Notes: a model not told the origin generated them from the letters alone. A stretch of DNA of 64,000 nt from Streptomyces sp. NRRL F-5122 (GCF_001507435.1 NZ_LMWH01000229.1:41273-105272), one strand, 5' to 3'. Numbered from the stretch's first letter, positions 24,757 through 33,955 are shown. Numbers and translations: made by a program.

Positions 24757-25065
24757 TCAGTCCCGGCCGCCCTTCCCCACGGTCGGCCACACACCGGTCG
24801 ACCGCTCGATCGCCTTCGCGCCCGTCCGGTCCGCGGCACTGCGGGCCACGGCGAAGAGTGCGCCCTGGATCGCCGCGGCGATCAGCACCTCGCCCCAGCC
24901 GCGGTCCTTGTCCAGGGCGTCGGGCGCATCGTCCTCATGGCGTATCGCCTTCCAGGTCCTGCGGAAGGCCATTCCCGCGAGGGTTCCGCCGACCCAGCCG
25001 AGCGCGAACCCGACGGGCCGGTAGACGAGCGGAAGCTTCGCCTTGGTCTTCTTGTTCCTCGCCAC
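24757..25065 (-). CDS. DUF4235 family membrane protein
   Basis: The 102-residue protein matches DUF4235: a first membrane helix (YRPVGFALGWVGGTLAGMAF), the family block WKAIRHEDDAPDALDKDRGW, and a second hydrophobic segment (LIAAAIQGALFAVARSAADR). Both Gly-rich helices are normal for the family. Role unknown; it is a common small integral membrane protein of actinobacteria. ATG 25065 has AGGAG a few bases upstream. It is divergent from the cation transporter gene. Confidence 0.85.
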   Translation of the reverse strand: MARNKKTKAKLPLVYRPVGFALGWVGGTLAGMAFRRTWKAIRHEDDAPDALDKDRGWGEVLIAAAIQGALFAVARSAADRTGAKAIERSTGVWPTVGKGGRD

Positions 25066-25232
25066 GTATCTCTCCTCTGCCGACTGCGGTTCTCGCCGCG
25101 CCCCCTACAGGTGCCCCCGATACGGTCGAAGCCGACGGTGTCACCAAACACGTACCGGCTCCGCGCCGATCGGTTCCCCCGCCGGTGTGTTGAGCACCGT
25201 GTGAGACGCGCGAAGAGGGGCAATCGGGCGAA

Positions 25233-26309
25233 GTGAGTGGTACTTCCTCGGACGCGAAACGGCTGGACACAACTTCCCCCGGGCGCGAGCCCCGGCGTGG
25301 CGACGAGCCCCGGCCCGGGCCTCCCGCGCGCCACGGCTCCTCGGACCGAAAGACACGGGTCACGGTGCTCGTGGCCCTCGGCGCGAATCTGCTGATCGCC
25401 GTCGCCAAGGCCGTCGGCGGCCTGTTCGCCGGGTCGCCCGCCCTGCTGTCGGAGGCGGCGCACTCCGTGGCCGACAGCGTGAACGAGGTCTTCCTGCTGG
25501 CCGCCCTGCGCCGCAGCCGCCGTCCGGCCGACCGGCGACATCCCTTCGGCTACGGCAAGGAGCGGTTCTTCTGGTCACTGCTGGCTGCCGTCGGCATCTT
25601 CGTGATGGGTGGCTGCTTCTCCTTCTTCCAGGGCTTCGAGGCACTGCAGGGCGGCGCGAAGGAGTCGCACGAGGGTTATGTCGCGGGCCTCGTCGTCCTG
25701 GCGGTCGCGCTGGTGTCGGAGGGCGTCTCCCTGGTGCGGGCCCTCCATCAGGTGCACCGGCAGGGCGGTACGGTCGCGCAGGGGCTGCGCGACCCGGCGC
25801 TTCGCACGGTGGTCGCGGAGGACAGCACGGCGGTGCTGGGTGTGGTGCTGGCGATGGTCGGCATGGCGCTGCACATGGTCACCGGGAACGTGGTGTGGGA
25901 GGCATCCGCCTCGCTCGCGATCGGCGCCCTTCTGGTGTACGTCGCCTACCGCCTCGGGCGGGACGCACGCGACCAGTTGATCGGACAGGCCGCCGATCCG
26001 GAGCTGAGCGACCGCATCCGGCAGCTGCTTCGGGTGCAGCCGGAGATCGACAGCGTGGAGGAACTGCTCACCATGCAGCTGGGCCTCGACTCCATCCTGG
26101 TGGCCGCCCGCGTCGATGTGGTGCCCGGCCTCGACAGCGAGGAGGTCGAGGAGATCTCGATGCGCATCCGGCACTCCCTCATGCACGCCGTGCCGGAGGC
26201 GGACCAGATCTTCCTCGACATCACGGACGCATCCATCCATGCGGCGGGCCGTCGCACGGACGGCGACACGACGGACCCCGCCGCGACGGGGGAGCGCGGC
26301 GGGGCCTGA
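25233..26309 (+). CDS. Cation diffusion facilitator (CDF) transporter
   Basis: The 358-residue protein has a disordered Pro/Arg-rich head (1-35), six membrane helices with the zinc-site motif ALLSEAAHSVADSVNEV in helix 2 (HSVAD replaces the more common HSLxD), a second metal-ligand stretch ALRTVVAEDSTAVLGVVLA in helix 5, and a C-terminal cytoplasmic dimerisation domain with VAARVDVVPGL. It should export divalent metal such as zinc, cobalt or iron in exchange for protons. GTG 25233 is the first codon of the frame in this reading and follows GAAGAGGGG at long spacing. No metal regulator adjoins. Confidence 0.85.
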   Translation: MSGTSSDAKRLDTTSPGREPRRGDEPRPGPPARHGSSDRKTRVTVLVALGANLLIAVAKAVGGLFAGSPALLSEAAHSVADSVNEVFLLAALRRSRRPADRRHPFGYGKERFFWSLLAAVGIFVMGGCFSFFQGFEALQGGAKESHEGYVAGLVVLAVALVSEGVSLVRALHQVHRQGGTVAQGLRDPALRTVVAEDSTAVLGVVLAMVGMALHMVTGNVVWEASASLAIGALLVYVAYRLGRDARDQLIGQAADPELSDRIRQLLRVQPEIDSVEELLTMQLGLDSILVAARVDVVPGLDSEEVEEISMRIRHSLMHAVPEADQIFLDITDASIHAAGRRTDGDTTDPAATGERGGA

Positions 26310-26419
26310 CGGACGGTTGCCCCGGCGGGGGCGGATCATGCCCCGGTCGTCCGTGATTCCGGCTCGTTCCTCACCCGGCCGGCCACCGGCGCGGTGGCCG
26401 CGTGGAACCGCGCGAGGGG

Positions 26420-26995
26420 TCAGCCGGACGCCGGGGGCGCGGCCCGCAGGCCGTCGATGATGAGGCCGAGCACGCGTGCGGCTCTCGCCTCGCCGTCCCG
26501 TGCCGGATCGATGCGCCACAGAACACTGAGCTGCAGCAGGACGTCCTCCGGGTCGAGGCCGGGCTTGAGCGAGCCCTCGGCGGCCCCCGCGTCGACCAGT
26601 ACGCCGATGGCGGCGACGAAGGGCCCGTAGTACTCGTCGTCCACTCCGGCGTTGGTGGCGGCGTGGATGACCTCGGCGACGCCGTACTTGAGCCGTCCGT
26701 ACCGGGCCACTTCGTCGAACCAGAGCCGGAGGGCGGTGAGGGGCGGGTTCTCCGCGAGGAGTGCTGGGGCGAGGTCGATGAGCTGCTGGATGTCGTGCCG
26801 GTACAGCTCGAGGATCAGCGCTTCCCGGGTGGGGAAGTGGCGGTAGAGCGTGCCGATTCCGACGCCGGCCTTCTTCGCGATCCCCGTGAGCGAGGCGGCG
26901 GTAGAGGCGGCGAACGCCTCCCGGGCGACGGTCAGGATCCGGTCCCGGTTGTCCACGGCGTCCTTGCGGGTCGGTTTCGAAGGCAGCGAGTTCAC
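26420..26995 (-). CDS. TetR family regulator of the adjacent SDR gene
   Basis: The 191-residue protein has the TetR HTH at about 14-60 (SLTGIAKKAGVGIGTLYRHF followed by PTREALILELYRHD) and a helical C-terminal domain with the SBP56-like LWRIDPARDGEARA end seen in many actinobacterial members. It starts with GTG 26995. It is divergent from the SDR gene at 27119, and the 123-base gap holds two copies of an AGCGGAGG-GG-CCTCCGCT palindrome, which it very likely binds to repress both genes. Inducer unknown. Confidence 0.88.
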   Translation of the reverse strand: MNSLPSKPTRKDAVDNRDRILTVAREAFAASTAASLTGIAKKAGVGIGTLYRHFPTREALILELYRHDIQQLIDLAPALLAENPPLTALRLWFDEVARYGRLKYGVAEVIHAATNAGVDDEYYGPFVAAIGVLVDAGAAEGSLKPGLDPEDVLLQLSVLWRIDPARDGEARAARVLGLIIDGLRAAPPASG

Positions 26996-27027
26996 AGGTG
27001 TCAGTCGTCCGTCCGGTGCGAATTGCT

Positions 27028-27078
27028 AAGCGGAGGGGCCTCCGGTACGTTGATGGGCATAGCGGAGGGGCCTCCGCT
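27028..27078. promoter_or_regulatory. Tandem TetR operators
   Basis: Site 1 (27029-27046) is AGCGGAGG-GG-CCTCCGGT; site 2 (27061-27078) is the perfect AGCGGAGG-GG-CCTCCGCT. Their centres are 32 bases apart, about three helical turns, so two repressor dimers would bind the same face of the DNA. Confidence 0.75.
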
Positions 27079-27118
27079 TCATTTTGGCACATCCCACCCA
27101 GACCGTGGAGGAACAGTC

Positions 27119-28168
27119 ATGCCCGAATTGGTTCTGGTCACCGGGGGAAGCGGCTACATCGCCGGTTGGTGCGTCGCCGAACTCCTGCGGCGCGGTTACG
27201 AGGTACGGACCACGGTGCGCGGCCGGGACCGGGAGCAGGCCGTCACCGACGCGGTCTCGACCGTCGTCGACCCGGCCGGCAGGCTGAGCTTCGCCGTCGC
27301 CGACCTCACACACGACGACGGCTGGGACGCCGCGCTCAACGACGTCGACCGAGTGCTCCACGTCGCCTCCCCGCTCGGGACGGCCTCCAACGAACCGGGC
27401 ACCATCGTGGCCACCGCCCGCGGCGGCACACTGCGGGTCCTGCGCGCCGCGACCGCGGCCGGGGTGAAGCGTGTGGTGATGACGTCGGCGGCGAACGCCT
27501 CGAGCCCCTCGTCCTATGCCACGCAGGGCGTGACCGACGAGACGCTGTGGACCGACCCCGACGACCCGACCCTGATCCCCTACCGCCGCTCGAAGACCGT
27601 CGCCGAGCGAGCGGCCTGGGACTTCATGCAGGAGCACGACGGCCCCACCGAACTGACCACGGTGCTTCCGGGCGCGGTTTTCGGACCCGTTCTCACGACG
27701 GGCAACATCGGGTCCGTCGGCATCGTCGGCCGGATGCTGTCCGGGGAGATGCGCGGCATTCCGAGGATCGGCCTGGAGATCGTGGACGTCCGGGACCTCG
27801 TCGACGTCCATGTCCGGGCGATGACCGCACCGCAGGCCGCGGGGGAGCGCTTCCTCGCCACGGGTGAGTTCCTGTGGATGTCGGAGATGGCGCACGCCCT
27901 GCGCGACGGCCTCGGGGCCGAGGGCCGTCAGGTGTCCACCCGGCAGGTGCCGGACGTGGTCGTACGGCTCCTGGCCAGGTTCCGGGACCCGTCACCGCGG
28001 GAGATCACGCCCTCCCTCGGCCGGCGCAACCGCCACACCACCGAGAAGGCACACCGGGTCCTCGGCTGGCAGCCCCGTCCCGCGCGGCAGACGGTGCTGG
28101 ACTGCGCCGAGAGCCTGATCGAACACGGCGCCGTCCGGATCCCGCCCCGGGCGGGCAGCGGCCGGTAG
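27119..28168 (+). CDS. NAD-dependent epimerase/dehydratase-type (extended SDR) reductase
   Basis: The 349-residue protein is an extended SDR of the dihydroflavonol-reductase-like group. VLVTGGSGYIAGWCVAELLR is the nucleotide-binding loop, the active site shows MTSAANASSP and YRRSK (Tyr and Lys), and LPGAVFGPVL follows as usual. It probably reduces an aldehyde or ketone with NADPH. ATG 27119 follows GTGGAGGA. Control is by the divergent TetR through the two operators at 27028-27078, the second of which is only 40 bases from the start. Such TetR/SDR pairs usually answer to reactive carbonyls or xenobiotics; that part is inference. Confidence 0.88.
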   Translation: MPELVLVTGGSGYIAGWCVAELLRRGYEVRTTVRGRDREQAVTDAVSTVVDPAGRLSFAVADLTHDDGWDAALNDVDRVLHVASPLGTASNEPGTIVATARGGTLRVLRAATAAGVKRVVMTSAANASSPSSYATQGVTDETLWTDPDDPTLIPYRRSKTVAERAAWDFMQEHDGPTELTTVLPGAVFGPVLTTGNIGSVGIVGRMLSGEMRGIPRIGLEIVDVRDLVDVHVRAMTAPQAAGERFLATGEFLWMSEMAHALRDGLGAEGRQVSTRQVPDVVVRLLARFRDPSPREITPSLGRRNRHTTEKAHRVLGWQPRPARQTVLDCAESLIEHGAVRIPPRAGSGR

Positions 28169-28216
28169 GCGGGGGCCAGGTTGAGGTAACGCATCCGAGG
28201 GATCATTCTGGACCAT

Positions 28217-30556
28217 ATGGAGGAAGTCGCCGCAGCGGCGATCGTCGACGCCCGGGGCACGGTGACGGGATGGAGCGAAGGTGCCCAGCGGCTGACGGGA
28301 TATCCGCCCGAGGAGGTCGTGGGACGCGCGGCGCAGGATCTCCTCGCAGAGGGCACGGTACCTCCGGCGCTGACCGCTCTGACCGGCACGGTCGTGGTGC
28401 GGCGTCGGGACGGGCAGCCCCTGCCGCTGCACCTGAGCGCCGTCCCCATGACCGGCCCGGACGGCGACCCGGTCGGTTTCGTGGTGGTCACCGCTTCCGA
28501 GTCCGAGGAGAACCTGCTGGTGGCCCAGGCGTTCCAGCAGGCGCCGGTGGCGCTGTCCGTCTTCGACACGGCGCAGCGCTTCCTCAGGGCCAACGACAGG
28601 GCCGGGGAGCTCATGGAGGTCGATCCGGACGGCCTCGCCGGACAGTACTTCCCGGACACCGCGGACCGCCGCGACGATCACGACCAGCAGTTCCTGAGCC
28701 ATCTGCGCCACGTCGCGGAGAGCGGCCTCCCGGTGCACTACGAGAGTTTTCGCGACCGCCCCTCGCACCACCGCAAGCGTGCCTGGACCATCGACATGTG
28801 GCCGGTGTACACCACCTCGGACCAGGTGACCGCCGTCGCCATCTCGGCCTGGGACAACAGCGAGCAGCACTGGGCGCGCCAACGGCTGATGCTGCTGAAC
28901 GAGGCCGCCACCGCGATCGGCACCACGCTGGACGTGGTGCGGACCGCCGAGGAACTGCTGGAGGTGGCCATTCCCCGGTTCGCCGACTTCGCCAGCGTGG
29001 ACCTGATCGACTGGGTCCTCGACAAGGACGAACCCCCGAAGTCGGCCGGCGACAACATCGTGCTCCGCCGTATCGCCCACCTCTCGGTCACCGAGGGCAT
29101 CCCCGAAGCGGCGGTCAGGCTGGGGGACGCGGACACCTATCACCCGCTCTCCCCGCCCGTCAGAGCGCTGCGCGAGGGACTGGCGGTGCTGCGCAGGGCC
29201 GGGGAACCCGACTTCGACCGCTGGGTGCAGCAGCGCAACGCACAGGACATCGGCGATCCCGCCTTTCGCAGGGGCGCCCATTCCATGGTGACCGTGCCGT
29301 TGCGGGCCCGCGGCACCACCCTCGGTGTGGTGGTGTTCGTGCGCATCGCCAACCCGGACCCCTACGCGGCCGACGACGCCGTCCTCGCCGAGGAGCTGGC
29401 GAGCCGGGCCGCCGTCAGCTTCGACAACGCCCGCCGCTTCACCCGTGAACGGTCGACCGCGCTGGCCCTGCAGCACAGCCTGCTGCCGCGCGGGCTGGCC
29501 GAACAGGCCGCGCTCGAAGTCGCCCACCGCTACCTTCCCTCCGGATCGCAGGCCGGGATCGGGGGCGATTGGTTCGATGTGATCCCGCTGTCCGGGGGGC
29601 GGGTCGCCCTCGTCGTCGGCGACGTGGTGGGACACGGCATCCGCTCCTCGGCCACCATGGGCCGGCTGCGCACGGCCGTACGGACCCTCGCCGACGTCGA
29701 CCTGCCGCCGGACGAGCTCCTCACCCACCTCGACGACCTCGTCACGCACCTGGCGGCCGACGAGAGCGGTGAGGAGGAGGTGGGCGAGCTGGGCGCCACC
29801 TGCCTGTACGCGGTCTACGACCCCGTCTCGCGGCGCCTCGCGCTGGCGGCCGCAGGGCATCCGGCGCCGGTCGTCCTGCAGCCCGACGGCGATGCACGGC
29901 TCGTCGCGATGGCCGCCGGGCCGCCGCTCGGCGTCGGCGGACTGCCCTTCGAGGAGACGGAACTGGAGCTGCCGGAGGGCTCCTTGATCGCCCTGTACAC
30001 CAACGGGCTGATCGAGGGGCGCGACCGCGATCTCGACCGCGGCGCCACCGAGCTGTGCCGCGCCTTGCAGACCTCGCGCGGCTCCCTGGACGACCTGTGC
30101 GACAAGGTCGTGAAGTCGGTGCTGTCCGACGAGCCGGGCGACGACGTCGCGTTGCTGCTGGCCCGTACCCGGGCTCTGGGTGCCGACCAGGTGGCGACCT
30201 GGGACGTGCCCCCGGACCCGGCCCAGGTCGCCATCACACGTCAGTGCGCAATCGAGCAACTGGCCGAATGGGGCCTCGGCGAGGTCGCCTTCGTCACCGA
30301 ACTGGTCGTCAGCGAGCTGGTGACCAACGCGATCCGCTACGGCGGCGCGCCCATCCAGCTGCGGCTGATCCGCGACCGCTCGCTGATCTGCGAGGTGACC
30401 GACGGCAGTTCCACCTCACCCCATCTGCGCCGTGCGCACGCCTTCGACGAAGGGGGCCGCGGTCTGCTGCTGGTCGCCCAGCTCACCCAGCGATGGGGGA
30501 GCCGGCAGACCAACGAGGGAAAGACGATCTGGGCCGAACAGCCCTTGCCCGCCTGA
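28217..30556 (+). CDS. PAS-GAF-PP2C(SpoIIE)-ATPase multidomain signalling protein
   Basis: The 779-residue cytoplasmic protein holds, in order, two PAS domains (about 1-100 and 105-215), a GAF domain (about 222-400), a SpoIIE-type PP2C phosphatase (about 415-625; GGDWFDVIPL and VVGDVVGHGI with metal-binding aspartates) and a HATPase_c domain of the anti-sigma kinase type (about 655-779; SELVTNAIRYGG and DEGGRGLLLVAQL). It should sense a signal and both phosphorylate and dephosphorylate STAS-type antagonists, thereby steering a sigma factor. ATG 28217 lies 48 bases after the SDR gene. It is a paralogue of the gene at 39148-41550, with the same domain order and near-identical PP2C and ATPase blocks. 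Confidence 0.88.
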   Translation: MEEVAAAAIVDARGTVTGWSEGAQRLTGYPPEEVVGRAAQDLLAEGTVPPALTALTGTVVVRRRDGQPLPLHLSAVPMTGPDGDPVGFVVVTASESEENLLVAQAFQQAPVALSVFDTAQRFLRANDRAGELMEVDPDGLAGQYFPDTADRRDDHDQQFLSHLRHVAESGLPVHYESFRDRPSHHRKRAWTIDMWPVYTTSDQVTAVAISAWDNSEQHWARQRLMLLNEAATAIGTTLDVVRTAEELLEVAIPRFADFASVDLIDWVLDKDEPPKSAGDNIVLRRIAHLSVTEGIPEAAVRLGDADTYHPLSPPVRALREGLAVLRRAGEPDFDRWVQQRNAQDIGDPAFRRGAHSMVTVPLRARGTTLGVVVFVRIANPDPYAADDAVLAEELASRAAVSFDNARRFTRERSTALALQHSLLPRGLAEQAALEVAHRYLPSGSQAGIGGDWFDVIPLSGGRVALVVGDVVGHGIRSSATMGRLRTAVRTLADVDLPPDELLTHLDDLVTHLAADESGEEEVGELGATCLYAVYDPVSRRLALAAAGHPAPVVLQPDGDARLVAMAAGPPLGVGGLPFEETELELPEGSLIALYTNGLIEGRDRDLDRGATELCRALQTSRGSLDDLCDKVVKSVLSDEPGDDVALLLARTRALGADQVATWDVPPDPAQVAITRQCAIEQLAEWGLGEVAFVTELVVSELVTNAIRYGGAPIQLRLIRDRSLICEVTDGSSTSPHLRRAHAFDEGGRGLLLVAQLTQRWGSRQTNEGKTIWAEQPLPA

Positions 30557-30570
30557 CCTTTCCGGCGACC

Positions 30571-30608
30571 GCGAAGGGCCGCAAGGGGGCAGCCGTGCGG
30601 CCCTTCGC
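30571..30608. terminator. Bidirectional terminator
   Basis: GCGAAGGGCCGCA (30571-30583) pairs perfectly with TGCGGCCCTTCGC (30596-30608) around a 12-base loop, between the convergent SpoIIE-type and nitroreductase-like genes. Confidence 0.8.
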
Positions 30609-30619
30609 AGTGGGTGCGC

Positions 30620-31066
30620 TCACTTCCCGGCCGGCTCCAGCACGAAGACGGGGATCTCACGGTCGGTCTTCTTCTGGTAGTCGGCGTACGGCGGGTAGGC
30701 CGCGACCGCCCGCTCCCACCACGCCGCCTTCTCCTCGCCCGTGACCTCACGGGCCGTCATCTCCCGGCGCTCGGGACCGTCCTGGAGCATCACGGTGGGG
30801 TGGTCCGTGACGTTGTAGTACCAGACGGGGTGCTTGGGCGCGCCGCCCAGCGAGGCGACCGCGGCGTACCGGCCCTCGTGCTCGACGCGCATGAGCGGAG
30901 TCTTCCGGATCTTGCCGCTCTTGGCTCCCAGGGTCGTGAGGATGATCACCGGCAAGCCCGTGTCCTGGAGCGTCGTCCCCCGGGTGCCGCCCGAGCTCTC
31001 GTACAACTCGACCTGATCGCGCACCCACTGAGTCGGGCTGGGTTCGTACTCGCCCTCAAGAGGCAT
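30620..31066 (-). CDS. Deazaflavin (F420)-dependent nitroreductase family protein (Ddn-like)
   Basis: The 148-residue protein matches the Ddn family of Mycobacterium and Streptomyces, F420H2-dependent reductases. Typical blocks are [40 protein letters not shown] (F420-phosphate binding), [15 protein letters not shown] and [20 protein letters not shown]. It should reduce quinones, nitro compounds or similar in the cytoplasm. ATG 31066 gives the standard family length; earlier in-frame starts (31132, 31144) add an atypical extension. It stands alone. Confidence 0.9.
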   Translation of the reverse strand: MPLEGEYEPSPTQWVRDQVELYESSGGTRGTTLQDTGLPVIILTTLGAKSGKIRKTPLMRVEHEGRYAAVASLGGAPKHPVWYYNVTDHPTVMLQDGPERREMTAREVTGEEKAAWWERAVAAYPPYADYQKKTDREIPVFVLEPAGK

Positions 31067-31257
31067 GGCATCCGTCCCATCGTCGTGTACGACTGCTGTC
31101 ACGTCCGTGGTGTCCTGGTAGGGGAGTTCCATACCTGGGACCACGCGTGTCGAAATTCAACACCAGCCGCTCACGGTTTCATCCGCACCGCGTGTTCGAC
31201 ACGGCAGCCCCGACAGGGATCGGCCAGGCGTTCCCCCATGCCGGGGAGTGATTCCGG

Positions 31258-31890
31258 TCAACTCGGCGCCACCAGCATCCGCACCGCGAGCGCCGCCATC
31301 ACCGCGCTGGAGGCGAAAGCCGTCATCAGCCGTCCGCGCGGCCCGGTCAGCGCCCTGCCGAGCAGCGCGCCGCTCCCGGCCAGCGTCAGCTGCCAACTGG
31401 CGGACGCTGCGAAGGCCGCGAGGACGAAGAGCCCCTGCTCCAGCGGCCCTGCCGAATCGGTCGAACGACTTCCGAGGACCAGCGCGGCGAAGTAGATCAC
31501 GGTGGTCGGATTGAGCAGCGTGACGCCCAGCAGCCCCAGATAGGCGCGCGCGGGTCCCGGAGGTGCCGCGGGGACCGCGGCGGCGTCTCCCGCGGAGCGG
31601 TACCTGCGCAGACCGGTCACGGCCGCTTGCAGGGCGAGGGCGGCCAGTACCAGGGCCGAGACCCAGCGCAGGGGCTCCAGCACCGGTTGCAGGGCTGCGG
31701 CGAGCGCGGCGCCGCCGGCGGTCGCGACCAGGGCGTAGATCCCGTCGGCGCTGGCGACGCCGAGCGCGGCGCACGCACCGGTCCGCAGGGACGTACGGGC
31801 CGTGAGGGAGACGAGGTAGGCGCCCACGGCTCCGACGGGCACGGCGATGCCGTAGCCCGCGACCAGCCCGGCGACGAGCGCGCCGGTCAT
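31258..31890 (-). CDS. LysE family amino acid exporter
   Basis: The 210-residue protein has five to six membrane helices and the LysE/RhtB pattern: VPVGAVGAYLVSLTARTSLR near the start, where the family has its PGP-like G-rich motif, and GVTLLNPTTVIYFAALVLG in the middle, matching the conserved LNP motif. It should export amino acids or related small molecules. ATG 31890 is the natural start. No Lrp or LysR regulator is adjacent, but a TTGCGCAA palindrome at 32046-32055 lies in its upstream region. Confidence 0.85.
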   Translation of the reverse strand: MTGALVAGLVAGYGIAVPVGAVGAYLVSLTARTSLRTGACAALGVASADGIYALVATAGGAALAAALQPVLEPLRWVSALVLAALALQAAVTGLRRYRSAGDAAAVPAAPPGPARAYLGLLGVTLLNPTTVIYFAALVLGSRSTDSAGPLEQGLFVLAAFAASASWQLTLAGSGALLGRALTGPRGRLMTAFASSAVMAALAVRMLVAPS

Positions 31891-32222
31891 GACGGTGAGA
31901 GCGAGTGCCTCCGCTGACGGCCGGGCTGCTGTCGGCGTCCCACCGGGCAGACGGCGGCGGAGCTCGGCGGCAGAAGGGCTTCGAACGTCGGCATGCGCAG
32001 ATCTTGGCGAACGACGAAGGCCCCGGCAAGCGGTTTACGATGGCACTTGCGCAAGCACGCGGCGCGTCCCGGCGCCGCGGCGCCACGAGCCGGCCGACCG
32101 AAGACACGTTTCGGCCCCCAGGGCATCCGGCGGCATTCGACCGAACTTCGGGTGGCCCTGTAGGTGCCTTGGGCATCTAATGGAGCTCGGCAAGAGGTGA
32201 ATCTTCGCGTGCGAGGTCATTC
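31891..32222. other. Divergent promoter region with a TTGCGCAA palindrome
   Basis: These 332 bases separate the LysE exporter from the P450 gene. CTTGCGCAAG at 32046-32055 is a perfect 10-base palindrome of the kind bound by Lrp/AsnC-type regulators. TCTAAT near 32176 may be the -10 box for the P450 operon. I see no coding frame with normal codon use. Confidence 0.4.
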
Positions 32223-33431
32223 ATGATGAAACCCGCTACAACCGCGTCAGAACCGGTCACTTTCCCCCAGGACCGCACCTGCCCCTACCACCCGCCGACC
32301 GCCTACGATCCGTTGCGCGAGGGAAGGCCCCTGAGCCGGGTCACCCTGTACGACGGACGGGACGTGTGGGTGGTCACCGGGCATTCGGCCGCCCGTCAGC
32401 TCCTCGCCGACCCCCGGCTGTCCTCCGACCGGACCCGAGCCGCGTTCCCGATGACCAACGAGCGCTTCGCCCGCTCCCGCGACCGCAGGCTCACACTGCT
32501 CGGAGTCGACGACCCCGAGCACCACGACCAGCGCCGCATGCTGGTGCCCAGCTTCACCGTCAAGAGGGTCACCGCGATGCGCCCGCGCATCCAGGAGACG
32601 GTCGACCGGCTGCTGTCGGACATGGTGACCGCGAGGCCGCCGGCCGAGCTGGTGCGCGCGTTCGCGCTGCCCCTGCCGTCGATGGTGATCTGTGACCTGC
32701 TCGGCGTCCCCTACGCCGACCACGAGTTCTTCGAGGAGCAGTCCCGCCGTGTGCTGCGCGGCCCGTCCGCGGCCGACACCCAGGACGCCCGCGACCAGCT
32801 CGACCGATATCTCGGGGACCTGATCGACAAAAAGCGCGCCGAGCCGGGGGACGGGCTGTTGGACGAGCTGATCCAGGAGCAGTTGCGCGACGGCGCGCTG
32901 GACCGGGCCCAGCTGGTCTCCCTGGCCACGCTGCTGCTGGTCGCCGGGCACGAGACGACCGCCAACATGATCTCGCTGGGCACGTTCACCCTGCTCCGCC
33001 ATCCGGAGCAGCTCGCCGAACTGCGTGCCGAGCCGGAACTGATCTCGGGCGCGGTGGAGGAACTGCTGCGCTTCCTGTCCATCGCCGACGGGCTGCTGCG
33101 GGTGGCCACCGAGGACATCGAGTTCGCGGGTGCGACCATCCGGGCCGACGAGGGCGTGCTCTTCTCCACGTCCGTCATCAACCGGGACACCGCGGCTTTT
33201 GCCCAGCCGGACACGCTGGACTGGCATCGCCCGGCCCGCCACCACGTCGCCTTCGGGTTCGGGATCCACCAGTGCCTCGGTCAGAACCTGGCCCGGGCCG
33301 AGCTGGAGATCGCCCTGCACACCCTCTTCGAGACGCTGCCCGGCCTGCGGCTCGCGGCCCCGGCGGAGCAGATCCCCTTCAAACCCGGCGACACGATCCA
33401 GGGGATGCTGGAACTCCCCGTGACCTGGTAA
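32223..33431 (+). CDS. Cytochrome P450, CYP105-like
   Basis: The 402-residue protein is a soluble bacterial class I P450. The I-helix oxygen-activation motif is LLLVAGHETTANMI, the K-helix ExxR is EELLRF, and the haem loop FGFGIHQCLGQNLARAELE places the cysteine ligand at residue 351. The N-terminus (FPQDRTCPYHPPTAYDPLRE) and overall look are those of family CYP105, actinobacterial oxidases of secondary metabolites and xenobiotics. Two ATGs adjoin (32223 and 32226) with GAGG upstream. The ferredoxin gene 13 bases downstream is its electron donor, a typical CYP105 arrangement. The CYP105 placement is from memory of the motifs. Confidence 0.88.
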   Translation: MMKPATTASEPVTFPQDRTCPYHPPTAYDPLREGRPLSRVTLYDGRDVWVVTGHSAARQLLADPRLSSDRTRAAFPMTNERFARSRDRRLTLLGVDDPEHHDQRRMLVPSFTVKRVTAMRPRIQETVDRLLSDMVTARPPAELVRAFALPLPSMVICDLLGVPYADHEFFEEQSRRVLRGPSAADTQDARDQLDRYLGDLIDKKRAEPGDGLLDELIQEQLRDGALDRAQLVSLATLLLVAGHETTANMISLGTFTLLRHPEQLAELRAEPELISGAVEELLRFLSIADGLLRVATEDIEFAGATIRADEGVLFSTSVINRDTAAFAQPDTLDWHRPARHHVAFGFGIHQCLGQNLARAELEIALHTLFETLPGLRLAAPAEQIPFKPGDTIQGMLELPVTW

Positions 33432-33444
33432 GAGGCTTGACTCC

Positions 33445-33675
33445 ATGACCGGCGACATCTCCATCACGATCGACAGGGACGTCTGCATCGGCGCGGGCCA
33501 GTGTGCCCTCGCCGCGCCCGGCGTCTTCACCCAGGACGACGACGGCTACAGCGAACTGCTGCCCGGCAAGGAGGACGGCGGCGGTGACCCGCTGGTGCGG
33601 GAGGCCGCGCGCGCCTGCCCGGTGAGCGCCATCACCGTCACCGAGAAGGGGGCCGAGACCTCTCCCGCACACTGA
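33445..33675 (+). CDS. [3Fe-4S] ferredoxin, P450 electron donor
   Basis: The 76-residue acidic protein has three cysteines in the order C-x5-C (VCIGAGQCALAAPGVF, C14 and C20) and C58-P (ARACPVSAI). With Ala in the place of the fourth ligand, this is the single [3Fe-4S] ferredoxin type that partners CYP105 P450s in Streptomyces. It would carry electrons from a ferredoxin reductase encoded elsewhere. ATG 33445 is 13 bases after the P450 stop, so the pair is one operon. Confidence 0.9.
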   Translation: MTGDISITIDRDVCIGAGQCALAAPGVFTQDDDGYSELLPGKEDGGGDPLVREAARACPVSAITVTEKGAETSPAH

Positions 33676-33686
33676 GTCGAGTTCGC

Positions 33687-33955
33687 TCACGCGTCGAGGA
33701 CGGCCAGGGAGAGCCACCGCAGTCGTACGGGATCACCGATCGCCTCGTACGAGGTGACGCTGCCGTCCTCGACCGTGAACCCTGAGCATCAGGAGCAACC
33801 GCCCGCGAGGGCCACGACAACGCCCACGACCCCGTCCACGAGCGCCACCCGGGCGAATCGGGCCCTCGCGCGCAACAGCACCGTCTGCTCGGCCACGCTC
33901 CCGGCCCCACGCGGCTCCTGTCTCGCCGGGATCGTTCCCGCACTGGCCCCGTTCC
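33687..33955 (-). pseudogene. C-terminal remnant of a SigJ-type ECF sigma factor
   Basis: On the minus strand the DNA reads, in fragments, RARARFARVALVDGVVGVVVA, then RGRLLLML in another frame, then FTVEDGSVTSYEAIGDPVRL and WLSLAVLDA before the stop at 33687-33689. These pieces are the SnoaL-like C-terminal extension of SigJ-type ECF sigma factors. An in-frame TGA and two compensating frameshifts interrupt it, and the sigma2 and sigma4 domains are gone. It is therefore a decayed fragment between the ferredoxin gene and the TetR gene. Confidence 0.65.

Noticed and set aside
26309..26354. Terminator between the CDF and TetR genes
   Set aside because: ACGGACG and CGTCCGT pair for only seven bases around a 32-base loop, too weak to call.
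27992..30259. 755-codon open frame on the minus strand
   Set aside because: It is the mirror of the SDR and SpoIIE-type genes, and the plus-strand frames carry clear domains.
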